This document shows positions 17,785 to 25,685 of a stretch of DNA of 28,310 nt, piece after piece. The stretch comes from Corinectria fuckeliana (taxonomy: Eukaryota; Ascomycota; Sordariomycetes; Hypocreales; Nectriaceae). Location of the stretch: positions 1 through 28,310 of the forward strand of contig WPDH01000097.1 in the NCBI GenBank assembly GCA_019137255.1, given 5' to 3'. Position 1 is the stretch's first letter, and each line of letters begins with the position of its first letter. The notes beneath the pieces were generated by a model. The model searched no databases. It was not told the DNA's origin and saw only the letters and a program-made list of their open reading frames with translations. Made by a program: the position numbers and the translations under genes.

Positions 17785-18045
17785 CTACTAATAACTATAC
17801 TACTAACTAACTTACTAATAGCTAGTTTTACTTACTTAAAATCTACTTAAAATTCTAAGCTCTTAGTTATAACTATAAAGCAACTTAAATATACTTAGCT
17901 AATATAATTCTAATACTTAACTATTTTATTCTTATAGTAGATTAAGTGCTTAATATTTAGTTAACTATTTCTCTCTTTTTTACCTTTTTTTTNNNNNTAA
18001 AAGTACTATTTACCTTTTAGGTTTATAAAGTATAAATAAATAAAT
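17785..18045 (+). mobile_element. SINE-like short element, copy 1 (contains assembly gap)
   Basis: Its 5' part aligns with the minus strand of the fullest copy (25995-26465), including ACTAATAACTAT at its start, the CTTAAAAT...CTAAGCTCTTAG segment and the ATAGTAGATTAAGTGCTTAATA segment. After the gap it continues with the family's 3' end, TTTACCTTTTAGGTTTATAAAGTATA and an (AAAT)n tail (the motif spans 18009-18034). The roughly 200 bp between these parts in other copies is missing at the N run. It has only one of the two 19-bp units seen at 26411-26448. I found no convincing target duplication. Confidence 0.75.
17993..17997. other. five undetermined bases, probable collapsed gap
   Basis: NNNNN stands exactly where other copies of the short element carry the homopyrimidine/homopurine tract and the following unique segment. 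The gap is therefore probably larger than five bases. Confidence 0.85.
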
Positions 18046-18184
18046 ATTATATAAATTAGTAATAAGACCTTTTAAAGTTAATTTTTTATTTATTTTAATA
18101 GTAAATTTAAAAAAGATAAGATTATAACATATAGTAATATATTTATTAAGTGTTATAAGCTGTGTTTATTTCTTAGCTTTATCA
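18046..18184. other. transition from RIP block to gene island
   Basis: AT-rich sequence in which CA, TG and GC-containing words reappear towards the right (ATAACATATAG, GCTGTGTTTA). No gene is seen. Confidence 0.6.
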
Positions 18185-18320
18185 GCATATTACTACTCTC
18201 TCTTAGCGTATTACTACTCTCTCTCAGCGTGTTATCACTCCTCCTATCGCTCTATCTCTGCTCCGTCAGTGCGTTACTGCTCTCTCTCAGTGTGTTGCTG
18301 CTCTCTCTCGGCGTGTTGCT
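18185..18320. repeat. 21-bp minisatellite at left edge of the gene island
   Basis: Six 21-bp units plus a half unit, built on GCGT-rTTACTACTC-TCTCTCA. The left units are AT-rich (GCATATTACTACTC, GCGTATTACTACTC) and the right units keep TG and CG (GTGTGTTGCTGCTC, GCGTGTTGCTCAG). All units are nearly the same length, so the change in composition is by substitution, mostly transitions. The period is a multiple of three, but no convincing gene runs through it. Confidence 0.9.
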
Positions 18321-19321
18321 CAGCGCGTTACAAGAGCCTTTCAAGTTCTTCTATACTCCTTAGCTGCGCTATCAGGTATCGCGGTAGACGTTTAGTAGAT
18401 GGAAAACAGATTGATGTGACATTCAAAATATATCAAGATCAAATGTTGCGGTTTAGAATTGCGTTGCGGGGGCGACCGCCATTGCAGCGGGAACCAAAGG
18501 AAAATGCGGATTTTGCTCTTGTGGCCCAGCCAATCGGGTGAGCTCTGCCGGAGCTGGCTCACCCGACCCCCCTTCAGGGTGAGCCAGGCATCCACGCAGG
18601 TCTTGGCCCGAGGCTTTGACGTAATCAATTTATGCCACCGCGCATTGCCACACTTGATTGGCATCTCCGTCACATGACGGTGGTCGCGTAATTTGGACGC
18701 GTGTTTTGAACGCGTCGCTTGCATCCTCGTCGACCACTTCGCCTTTCCTTATCTTGAAAGGTCATTTCTGTAACCAGAAGCATCGTCCATCGACTTCTCT
18801 TGCGTCCTATCCGATTGCTCACTGAGTGAAGGCATCTTTCGCCACGTCTTTTACCAACTACACAGATGTTCATTGACCACAGCACATCTCGATCCCGATA
18901 ACGGCTCCAGCGATTGCAATACTCCGCAGAGACACTCGAGCACGCACGCGATGCTTCTGGAGCCCGCTGGAAGGCATCCTTTCCGACGCATGTCACCCAA
19001 TAGAGAGATGGAACCATGACGGGGCTTGCAGCTATGACGCTTGCGGAGGACGACGACCAACAGTCTCCCCCTCCGACCTTTCACGGCCATTCATGACCAA
19101 TAAGAGCTTTATTCGATCCTGTTCCTCTTCGCTTTCCGAATCCACCGTCACGGCGCGGACGCTCAACCGTTGAAGATTTGGGCGGACATGGCAATACTTG
19201 AGAGTTTGTCCGCCTCTCAATATCATAGGTTATGGCCGGGGGAGGATGAACCCGAGCGGATATTGGGGAACGGAAGGCAAAGCAGGTCTGGGTTGGTCCA
19301 GATTTCACTGGCGGAGGAGCG
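18321..19321. other. normal-composition DNA, no gene supported
   Basis: About 1 kb with normal GC content and all dinucleotides present. Several short frames of 60-115 codons overlap on both strands, none with a recognisable domain, a consistent start or splice signals. The minus-strand frames at 18670-19017 and 18851-19090 are rich in Arg, Cys and Ser, which is typical of non-coding frames. It may be untranslated, regulatory or decayed sequence. Confidence 0.55.
18534..18566. other. perfect inverted repeat (hairpin)
   Basis: TCGGGTGAGC is followed after 13 bases by its exact reverse complement GCTCACCCGA. The loop contains a second small pairing (AGCT...AGCT). The half-site GGGTGAGCC occurs again at 18577-18585. 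As RNA this would be a very stable hairpin; its role is unknown, and a terminator, a structured RNA or a transposon end are all possible. Confidence 0.7.
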
Positions 19322-19725
19322 TGATCCACGTCAGCGACTCGGACGACCCCATGTGCCAGGACTATTGAGGCTGTGTTGGCCAGTTCCTCGGCCGATCATC
19401 GTGCGCCAGATGCCTAGGAGTCATGGACTCGGATGATGGTCAACCATGATGTGCGTTCTGTAGGTGTCTGGAACAACTCAGAAGCAATCTCTCGCAACTC
19501 CGCTTAGCGAACGAGGCAGGACTTGGCGCGGTAGCCATGTTCGCCGAAGAAGGCCGCACTATTCCCCGTGACTGGACTCGTGCTGCTGCAATCGGTTCGG
19601 ACAAGGGCCACAGCTGTTGGAATAGGGAAACGCGAGTGAACCAGTCACCAGGCTGCCAGTCGCGCTGGCCGACTTCATTGGTAGTTGAGAGTTGCCCTCG
19701 AGCGACGATCCTATGGAGGGACTGA
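19322..19725 (+). pseudogene. possible decayed cysteine-containing ORF
   Basis: One plus-strand frame from about 19322 reads as protein apart from two TGA stops (near 19366 and 19447). The second part is open for more than 90 codons to 19725. Cysteines lie in pairs: CARC before and CAFC just after the second stop, about 14 residues apart, a spacing reminiscent of a zinc-binding CxxC-x(n)-CxxC motif. Downstream it reads AVAMFAEEGRTIPRDWTRAA. Both TGA codons could derive from CGA or TGG by one transition. I do not recognise the family. It could also be an intron-containing gene I cannot model, or chance. Confidence 0.25.
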
Positions 19726-20068
19726 GTGAATCTTGTGAATGAGTTTCAATTAAGTGAAGTAAGGCCTCTCTTCAGGCCGACTTTGCTCAACCGGGAAAGC
19801 GCCAGCCAGGTAATCGAAGCGCATCTTGGCCGAGTCCTGGTGCCTCTAGCGTTGGACCGCAGGACGGGCAACTGTTTTCAGTCGCACGATTGGTGACCCT
19901 CGGACGTTTCCACCTCTCAGCGACCACTTCCTTCGGCGGCCTTTTCACTGTTTCGATGGTGCTATTGGTGTGCGATTCTGTCAGTGTGCCTTAAGGAGGA
20001 TGGCCATCGCTGGATAGTGATCAGGACGACGTACTGGTCCTAGCTAGGGTGGCGGGCTCTTGGGCATG
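19726..20068. other. intergenic, nothing recognised
   Basis: About 340 bp of normal composition without an ORF of note, RNA gene or repeat that I can identify. Confidence 0.5.
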
Positions 20069-20160
20069 GTGAAATCAGACCAGGCGTGAAGTAGAACAGG
20101 GAATTCACTTATCAACAAAAGATAGAAAGCATAAAATATTACAGAGTCAGAAGCCTTCAT
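20069..20160. repeat. duplicated segment D1 (copy of 23529-23651)
   Basis: Shares GTGAAATCAGA-CA-GCGTGAA and then ATCAACAAAAGATAGA-AGCATAAA and GTCAGAAGCCTTCA with 23529-23651. In the other copy this segment is the 3' end and downstream region of the Pro/Gln-rich gene, including its stop codon. Here the reading frame before the shared stop does not match that protein, so only the end of the gene was duplicated, or the rest has diverged. Confidence 0.75.
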
Positions 20161-20391
20161 CGTGAGGAAACCGGGAGAAACAATTCAGTGTTTTGGGTCG
20201 GTTGGCTGGAGATGTTTCGACTGGATGGGCAGGACGACGGTGAATGCTTCTATCTTGCCCCACTAGTTACATAATTCGGCAGGTTCTTCAGCTTCTTCGT
20301 CGGCGTTGCTTATCTTCGCGATTTGTGACTATGCAGCTTTACACATTGACTCCTACAACCAGTCCTTCAGTCTCTTATCGATGAAGACATA
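20161..20391. other. spacer between duplicated segments
   Basis: About 230 bp separating the two duplicated segments. No feature recognised. Confidence 0.4.
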
Positions 20392-20505
20392 GGCAGTTGA
20401 TGCATCTGCCTATTATACACATTCAGCTGCATACCTCGCTGCATACTTTCCACTTCTTGCCCTCCCCCACCAGTCCACCTCTCTCCAGCCCCAGCCTTCC
20501 GCTTC
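20392..20505. repeat. duplicated segment D2 (copy of 22859-23048)
   Basis: Shares GGCA-TTGATGCATCTGC, GCATACTT-C, TACTTTCC and CCAGTCCA...CCTTCCG-like words with 22859-23048, in the same order, but is about 75 bp shorter. In the other copy it lies directly upstream of the decayed gene at 23042, so it looks like a promoter-region duplicate. At this locus it ends about 95 bp beyond the stop codon of the kinase gene. Confidence 0.6.
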
Positions 20506-20598
20506 CGCCTTGGTTTCGGTGAATCCCTAAATGCGAGCGATAATCTGGCTTAACGATGTCCTCTTGGCTCTCCCAGCCCATCGGGATTGGCACAAGGG

Positions 20599-21511
20599 TT
20601 ACAGACCATCGCGATCTAAGCTCTGGTAGTCCTCAACAACACAACTCGCTTTGTCATACCAGTCCATCCAACACCCCTGGATGATAACGTCTCCTCGCAG
20701 TCCGTCGATTGAAGGAAACTCGCTGTTCGAGAATAGATCATCTACCCTTTGCATGTAAGCACAGCGCTCCTCCCCGGCAACCCAATAGGGCCAGTGACCG
20801 GTCATTATCGTATAAAAGACGGAACCAAGGCTGAAGATGTCTGTTGCTTCAGTTGAGGCCCAGCTTTTACGAGGATCGAAGAAACCTGGGTCGGGGAGTT
20901 GACCGCCGCTCAGGTTTCCATATGTTGAGCCTCCAAAATCGCAGAGATAGACGCCCAGTTGATTATTTGTTTGCTGGTGGAGGAGAAAATTCGCAGGCCG
21001 TAAGTCAGAATGTATTACGCCCTTAGAATGGATATAAGCGATAGCTTCCGCGGCCTGTAAGCACCACAAAGTCTGAGTGCCCAGGCGAAGTTCGTGAAAG
21101 CGGTTGTCGATGTATTGCTGCAGACTTCCTTGACTCGCTTCAACGAACTTCAGCCCTCTTGGATCATAATCATAACAGGCGCCAAGGAACCTAGGAGGCA
21201 ATTAATAGGGGTTTATGATTGAGGGTAACTCCTCACTTCATAATACGCGGATGATCTCCTAAAGCCTTCAAGACTTCCTCCTCGACGTAGAAGCTAGTTT
21301 TGGCTTCACGAACAGCACGCTTGGTCTTCTCTGCGTCGGGGTAATCCCACCATGCGTAGCGAGGATACTTCAGGACAACACCATGCTCCAATCTTGCTAC
21401 TACAGCATATTGACTGTGGTGAATAACGTCTGAAACAGCAGGCCTATAATCAAACCCGATAGTGTTGTGGGATGTATGATCCGGGTGCTTATCACAATTT
21501 TGACTCTCCAT
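20599..21511 (-). CDS. small protein-kinase-like protein, two coding exons
   Basis: The model joins 21511-21237 and 21190-20599 and gives 288 residues. The 46-bp intron (donor GTGAGG, acceptor CCTAG) restores the sequence HPRIMK-FLGACYD across the junction, a usual beta4 segment of kinases. Visible motifs: beta3 Lys48 in VVLKYP; a Glu-rich helix C at about 77-79; catalytic loop HSDLRPANFLL at 152-162 with Asp154 and Asn159; metal-binding DFG at 176-178; helix F Asp209 in ATDIFSLGSVFYTIMTG. The glycine loop is degenerate and the HRD Arg is Ser. All four residues needed for phosphotransfer are present, so activity is possible. At 288 residues it is about the size of a bare kinase domain, with no targeting signal. 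It resembles the many lineage-specific fungal kinase-like proteins; the substrate is unknown. The N-terminal start is less certain because an intron acceptor directly precedes the ATG. Confidence 0.85.
21191..21236 (-). other. intron of the kinase gene (46 bp)
   Basis: GTGAGG donor, CTATTAAT as the likely branch region and CCTAG acceptor on the minus strand. Removal keeps the frame and joins two conserved parts of the kinase domain, which is strong support. Confidence 0.85.
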
Positions 21512-21571
21512 CTATGAACCAGACGTGATTTCCAGTCAGCCAAATCAGACTACTGAGCAGGTGATACTTAC
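21512..21571 (-). other. probable leader intron of the kinase gene (60 bp)
   Basis: Minus strand GTAAGT donor, GGCTGACTGG as a branch-like sequence and CATAG acceptor, ending directly before the ATG. The frame upstream stays open for about 45 codons (to near 21700) but has no ATG, so the upstream exon is probably untranslated, unless a further exon lies beyond. Confidence 0.6.
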
Positions 21572-21817
21572 GTCGGCTTGTTTAAATCGTATTGAGAAGA
21601 GCCATCTGAAAGGGACCGAAGCGAGATTAAATGCTCGTAAGATTGGGCGGAATGGCGACCAGAAAAGAAGGAAATACGATATGAAGCTTCACCTGTGACT
21701 CATGACTTTGATAGTTGTTGGATGGCAGGTTACGCTGGAATCGTAAGATTTCAAGTGTTGAAAACGGGGGCATGGGTGTTAAGTTGACAGAGTAAGTGGT
21801 GAAATAGACAACAGTGC

Positions 21818-21990
21818 GATCACGTGACAGAGAACCACGTGACATTATTTAATGACAATGTCACGTTATTGGCTACAGTGGATGCTTGGAAATTCCATTT
21901 TGGCCTTAATTATCTTCCGTCAAAAGAGTGAGCAGAGGTTGGTCCGTACGTCCTGAGCTTAGCTAATCCATCACAATCTCCACGTGACTA
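21818..21990. promoter_or_regulatory. cluster of CACGTG boxes upstream of the kinase gene
   Basis: CACGTG occurs at 21821-21826, 21836-21841 and 21981-21986, each followed by AC, plus a half site TCACGT at 21861-21866 and an inverted CCAAT box (ATTGG) at 21868-21872. CACGTG is the core of bHLH (Cbf1/USF-type) sites in fungi. The cluster lies 300-480 bp upstream of the kinase start and downstream of the small cysteine-rich gene, so the kinase is the more likely target. Function is inferred only. Confidence 0.45.
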
Positions 21991-22031
21991 TCGGCCTTAT
22001 CTCGCGACAACAAATATTTAGATACAGGTAT

Positions 22032-22223
22032 TCACGGATTCCGACAGCCATATCGACAGCACTTCACCCCCTTTCGGCTCGAGCCCATTGGATTTTCAAC
22101 AATTCCCTTACACTTGTCCGTGTTGATATGTGGGCATGGCTCAAAATTCACTTCCTCCGTAACTCTATCACCACAAGAGTAGATTGTTGTAGCCATATTG
22201 CGTTTGCACATCCTACAGAGCAT
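22032..22223 (-). CDS. small cysteine-rich protein of a fungal hypothetical family
   Basis: 63 residues from the first ATG (22223), or 59 from the ATG at 22211, which would give the N-terminus MCKRN. Eight cysteines at 3, 6, 17, 30, 38, 54, 55 and 59 in a Cx2C...YSCG...PCPH...KCKG...CCRYGC arrangement. Ascomycete genomes encode many short proteins starting MC with a later Y-x-CG and paired cysteines, thought to bind metal; this resembles them, though I rely on memory of the pattern. It has no signal peptide, so it is more likely intracellular than a secreted effector. A GTGAAT just before the stop could be an intron donor, in which case the protein would be longer. It has the same strand as its neighbours. 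Confidence 0.5.
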   Translation of the reverse strand: MLCRMCKRNMATTIYSCGDRVTEEVNFEPCPHINTDKCKGIVENPMGSSRKGVKCCRYGCRNP

Positions 22224-22858
22224 TAGAATATCGCCAGAATATGTTACGGAAACATACGTGTTGGGGTAAGGAGAGGTGTTGCGTTCTCACTTGATTTCTG
22301 ATGGAATCAACGTCCTTGGTGATGGTTGGACGTCTTGGATGATGTTGACGGACAGGAAACCCAACGTCCAAGACCAGACGGAAGATAGGTTGACGGCTTT
22401 ATACCTTGATGATTGCAACCATTTGGTTCGCCTTATGCGCTGCCATTTCCAACATGATAGATAACAGGCAATCAACCCCTCTTTGCCTTACGTCAAGAAC
22501 CCAATTACAGCTGGTAGGAGGGCATACCAAACAATTTGTGGGTTATAGGTCATCAGCATCAAGCCTAATGGAGGGTGAATGGTAAGGTGCATGCGCTTTA
22601 TGGCCCCATTTGAGACGTAGAGGAGGGACCAAACATTTTTAACCTGTCAAAGAGGTAGGGGAGTGAAATTAGAAATTCTGGGTAGCCAGCCATGCATGTA
22701 GCCGGATGGGGTAGATCACACGTCGCGAGAGAGTGGGTGGGTATTGATGGCGCGGGATAAAGAGAGTAGTTGCATTTCCTGCATTCATAACCTCATTCGT
22801 TGATTTTTTGCACACTAAAGGCATGCCATCAATAACCATGGGCGGTTGAAAGCTGGCT
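22224..22858. other. intergenic, no supported gene
   Basis: About 630 bp with short overlapping frames on both strands (60-100 codons) without domains or splice support. The minus-strand frame 22669-22971 runs through duplicated segment D2, which argues against it being coding. Confidence 0.5.
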
Positions 22859-23048
22859 GGCAACTGATGCATCTGCTTAGTCTCAACTGGGCTCCTCCCT
22901 CGCCGGGGCTTTTTATGTACCTGATACATGCATTGATTACGGTATGGGTTCGCTGAAGAGTTCAGTCGCATACTTCACCACTTACTTTCCGCCTTTTACC
23001 TTCTCCTCTTAGTCCATCCTGCTCTTCTACCCCGGCCTTCCGTGCTCC
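22859..23048. repeat. duplicated segment D2, second copy (upstream of decayed gene)
   Basis: The longer partner of 20392-20505. It is pyrimidine-rich towards the right (CTTTTACCTTCTCCTC, CTGCTCTTCTACCCC), as fungal leaders often are, and leads straight into the decayed gene at 23042. Confidence 0.6.
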
Positions 23049-23430
23049 AATATGAAGGACATGTCAAGGCCCTGCTCGAAATCATTGGCCACTACTCTAT
23101 GGGCCAGTGCTTCAGCGTCCACTCTGCCCATCGCCATGACAAGATCCACCTCGGCACAGTTCGCCTTGAGAGAGACTTGGGCATTGAGGAGTCCAAATGG
23201 ACTAAGGCCACTGCGATCGAGGATGTCAACCTTGGCAACATACACGCCACGGCCTTCAAGCTCACCCAGGACGCCTTAGCCTTCATAGGATCGTCGCTCA
23301 TGCCATGGTGAGGGAACGAGGGCAAGTAAACTCTCAAACGGTTCAATGCCCATGCTATCACCACCAATGAAATCAGCCAGCGCAGCTGGCAGCCTGGTGT
23401 TTCATGTCTGTACGGCCGTGGGTATCTAGC
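23042..23430 (+). pseudogene. decayed member of a fungal hypothetical protein family
   Basis: One plus frame reads GHVKALLEIIGHYSMGQCFS, then a HSAHRHDKI segment, LGTVRLERDLG, SKWTKATAIEDVNLGNIHAT and AFKLTQDALAF. This matches from memory the layout of an ascomycete family with an LLHRH-type motif, a W-x-K segment and D-x-x-L-G/A-N-x-H, ending in a YEF-type stretch. There is no ATG at the start of this frame: the ATG at 23052 lies in another frame. A TGA follows at 23309-23311 and a TAA a few codons later, with family-like residues continuing to about 23430. The changes fit CGA to TGA and CAA to TAA, that is mild RIP. It could alternatively be an internal exon of a gene I cannot fully model. 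Confidence 0.45.
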
Positions 23431-23528
23431 TTAATATGACAGCAAGGTCAATCCTTTGCCATGTATTACCTCGGCAAATACTCATTAATACGCCTTTCGA
23501 TGGATTTCAAGAGGAGAACGATGAACGA

Positions 23529-23651
23529 GTGAAATCAGATCAAGCGTGAACATGCGCTGTTGAAGTAGGAGAAGAGGTTTGTATTGTACTGATATGGGAA
23601 TCCACTGATCAACAAAAGATAGAGAGCATAAAGCAAAGTCAGAAGCCTTCA
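23529..23651. repeat. duplicated segment D1, second copy
   Basis: Covers the last codons (GEGF, stop) and the first about 110 bp downstream of the Pro/Gln-rich gene. The partner is at 20069-20160. It contains about 30 bp that the partner lacks, near 23550-23580. Confidence 0.7.
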
Positions 23652-25020
23652 CCCGACTCTGATTCAATATCCGTAAAGCTGATACAATCCGAATCATCCG
23701 ATTCATCCTGTCCATCCCGACATTCTAATTGCACCTTCTCAAGCAGTTGACTTAAGTGATTCTGACTAGGCCAAGGTGCACCGGGTGCATGAGACTGAGG
23801 AGTTGGTTGGGGAGTTAGCGGGGAATCACGAAGCGAAGCATCTGGCTGAGGAGCACTGGATTGAGAAGTTGGCTGAGGAGGACTGGGCTGATAAGCACCA
23901 TTCCAAGAAGCACCAAGCTGAGTAGCACTAGGCGCAAGAGGCTGGGGAGCAATCGTCTGCTGGAGAGTTGGATGAGGAGGATTGAACTGAGTAGCTACTT
24001 GAGGAGCATGGGTCCAAGCTTCAGGAGTAAGAAGCTGAGGAGCAATTGTTCGGGGAGTTGGCTGAGAACCGGATCGAAGAGCAGCTGACCGAGGAGCACC
24101 ATGCCAAGGAGCTGGCTGAGGAGCACCAGGCCAAGGAACTGACTGAGGAGGAGCCGACCGAGGAGCTCCAGGCCAAGGTGCAAAAGGCCCGGGAGGGGCA
24201 CGAGGTGGAGGAGCAACAGTCCAGGGGGGGATGCGCCGGCGAGGAACTGTGGGAAGAAGCTTAGTCTTCCGAATTTGGTTGGTGATGTTCAGGCTAACTC
24301 GTTGGACTGATTCGATGCGACAGAGTCTGCCTTGACGACCGAGCAAGTAGCCAGCACCAATCGCCAAGTAGAGCATGAGATATTTTGTTGATACACAGTT
24401 CCAGTCAATTTGGAAGTCGCCAACCTCGTTCATATAGCAAAGGATGTTGATAGGTTTAAGATTGGAATCAAGTTTGCCTTCGTCAAGGATATTGTCGAGT
24501 TTGCCTTCGTCGGGGATGTTGATGAATGAGTTTCCCTGGCTTGTCTTGAATCGGTGTTGGATATCTCCAAGGTCACTGAGAAATTCGAGAGGGTTCGAAA
24601 GGTATGGAATCGGCAGGTTTGCAAGACGGAACAGACGATAAGCTGAAGTGATGCAGAACACTTCAGGCCCCTGTTCCTCTAAGCGTTCGAATAGGTCTTT
24701 GACTGGACATGGATCAATCTCTGACCCTGTCAGTAGGAAAACAAGCAGGCTCATGACCGTAGCTTGTTTCTGTTGCATGACAGAGTCATCTTGATTCTGG
24801 GAATTGGCGTCGGTTATGCACCCAGTTGTGGTGGGACTGCAACCCTCAGAGTCACAAGGTTCGCCGGTAGCACAGTCGGTGTCTGATGTGGATTTTCTCT
24901 GGCTGCAAGTTGTTGTATAGAATCCAAACTCGCGCTGAATTTGTTAGTGTATATGGCTTACTAGGCGTTGGGTTATGTTAGGCGAACCTGAATCTCGAGG
25001 GGTACCCTGGATAGTGTCAT
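23639..25020 (-). CDS. Pro/Gln-rich protein with acidic tail, two exons
   Basis: The model joins 25020-24988 (11 codons) and 24934-23639 and gives 442 residues. The ATG sits in CATCAACATGAC, a good fungal start context behind a pyrimidine- and CAA-rich leader. Layout: a Cys-containing N-terminus (Cys at 21, 32, 38, 43 and 50); a compact part at about 64-240 with hydrophobic stretches such as VMSLLVFLLTG, a DEGKLDN-DEGKLDS tandem and LMLYLAIGAGYLLG; a low-complexity region at about 245-405 of degenerate APxPWPGAPxxAP repeats rich in Pro, Ala and Gln; and an acidic Ser/Asp tail (ESDDSD, DIESESGEGF). I do not recognise the family and assign no function. The Gln-rich repeat with an acidic end resembles activation or scaffold regions, which is only an impression. 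The long frame on strongly repetitive DNA and the in-frame first exon support a real gene. Confidence 0.7.
24935..24987 (-). other. intron of the Pro/Gln-rich gene (53 bp)
   Basis: Minus strand donor GTTCGC, branch site CACTAAC 9 bases before the acceptor TTCAG. A donor 18 bases earlier (GTACCC) would also keep the frame and shorten exon 1 to five codons. The branch site and acceptor are near-consensus; the donor is weak. Confidence 0.65.
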
Positions 25021-25080
25021 GTTGATGCTTTGGTGGTGGAACTTAAGAGTGTGAATTGAAGAATGTTGAAGTTATAGAAG

Positions 25081-25685
25081 AGCTAAGGTGGAAGGAATTC
25101 TAGGCCGGGGGGGTTAGTATATGTGAAAAGATCTGTCTCTGCCTTGATGAAGGAGCTGTGCCTGAGCCCCTTGAGCATCACCCGGCCACCAACTGATATG
25201 CAATGCCTGCATCATCCCAGCTGAAGCGCACCTACAGAATAAACAAGTATTTCATCGCCAGAGATCGCTTGGTGACTTGAGGGCAAGGACAGTTGAGGAA
25301 ACTGCACTAACCCATGCAGGTTAAATGCGACCCCCTTCAATATCGCAGCCCATGCACCGCTTACTTGCACGCCCTCCTGGGGTCACTCACCCCTGCTCTC
25401 GATGGCCTTCTCGAGCATGGGTGGCCGACCCTTGCAGCTGTTAGGCGTCATGCTGCTCGGTACAGTGAGCCACTCTGCGTGCCACGCATGCGCTGCAACA
25501 GCTCAGGCTCCACTCCTCCATTGCGAAGCACCTGCGTTTGTAGTTGGACCAATTCTCCGGGGCGCCAGCTTGCCACGCATCTTTCGGGTTGCATAGCGGC
25601 TCATGGAGGCACGTCTCGCTAAGATCGACGGATAGCGAACTATTTAAGAGTGTGGCCTCTAGAAGCATGGCTAATTTCTTCCGTA
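25081..25685. other. normal-composition DNA, no gene supported
   Basis: About 600 bp with three overlapping frames of 64-102 codons around 25314-25728 on both strands. None shows a domain, and the longest are rich in Cys, Ser and Arg. The plus frame from 25402 begins with a hydrophobic stretch (LLGVMLLGTVSHSA) that could pass as a signal peptide, but it ends after 64 codons without a plausible mature protein. Confidence 0.5.

Noticed and set aside
18269..18541. 90-codon plus-strand frame starting in the 21-bp minisatellite
   Set aside because: Its Ser/Cys/Leu repeat is only the minisatellite read through, and the remainder has no recognisable content.
18392..19329. Five overlapping minus-strand frames of 64-115 codons
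   Set aside because: They overlap in different frames, have no domains or splice signals, and are rich in Arg, Ser and Cys as expected of chance frames.
22669..22971. 100-codon minus-strand frame
   Set aside because: It crosses segment D2, which is duplicated at 20392-20505 with length changes that would break the frame, and it shows no domain.
23485..23715. 76-codon minus-strand frame over the 3' end of the Pro/Gln-rich gene
   Set aside because: It overlaps the acidic tail of the better supported gene in another frame and runs through duplicated non-coding sequence.
24046..24264. Glu/Lys-rich plus-strand frame with repeated AEEHxAKEL units
   Set aside because: It is antisense to the Pro/Ala/Gln repeat of the minus-strand gene and mirrors its DNA repeats.
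25402..25596. Possible small secreted cysteine-containing protein with a signal-like start
   Set aside because: There is no clear cleavage site followed by a plausible mature chain, other frames overlap it on both strands, and the region abuts a minisatellite.
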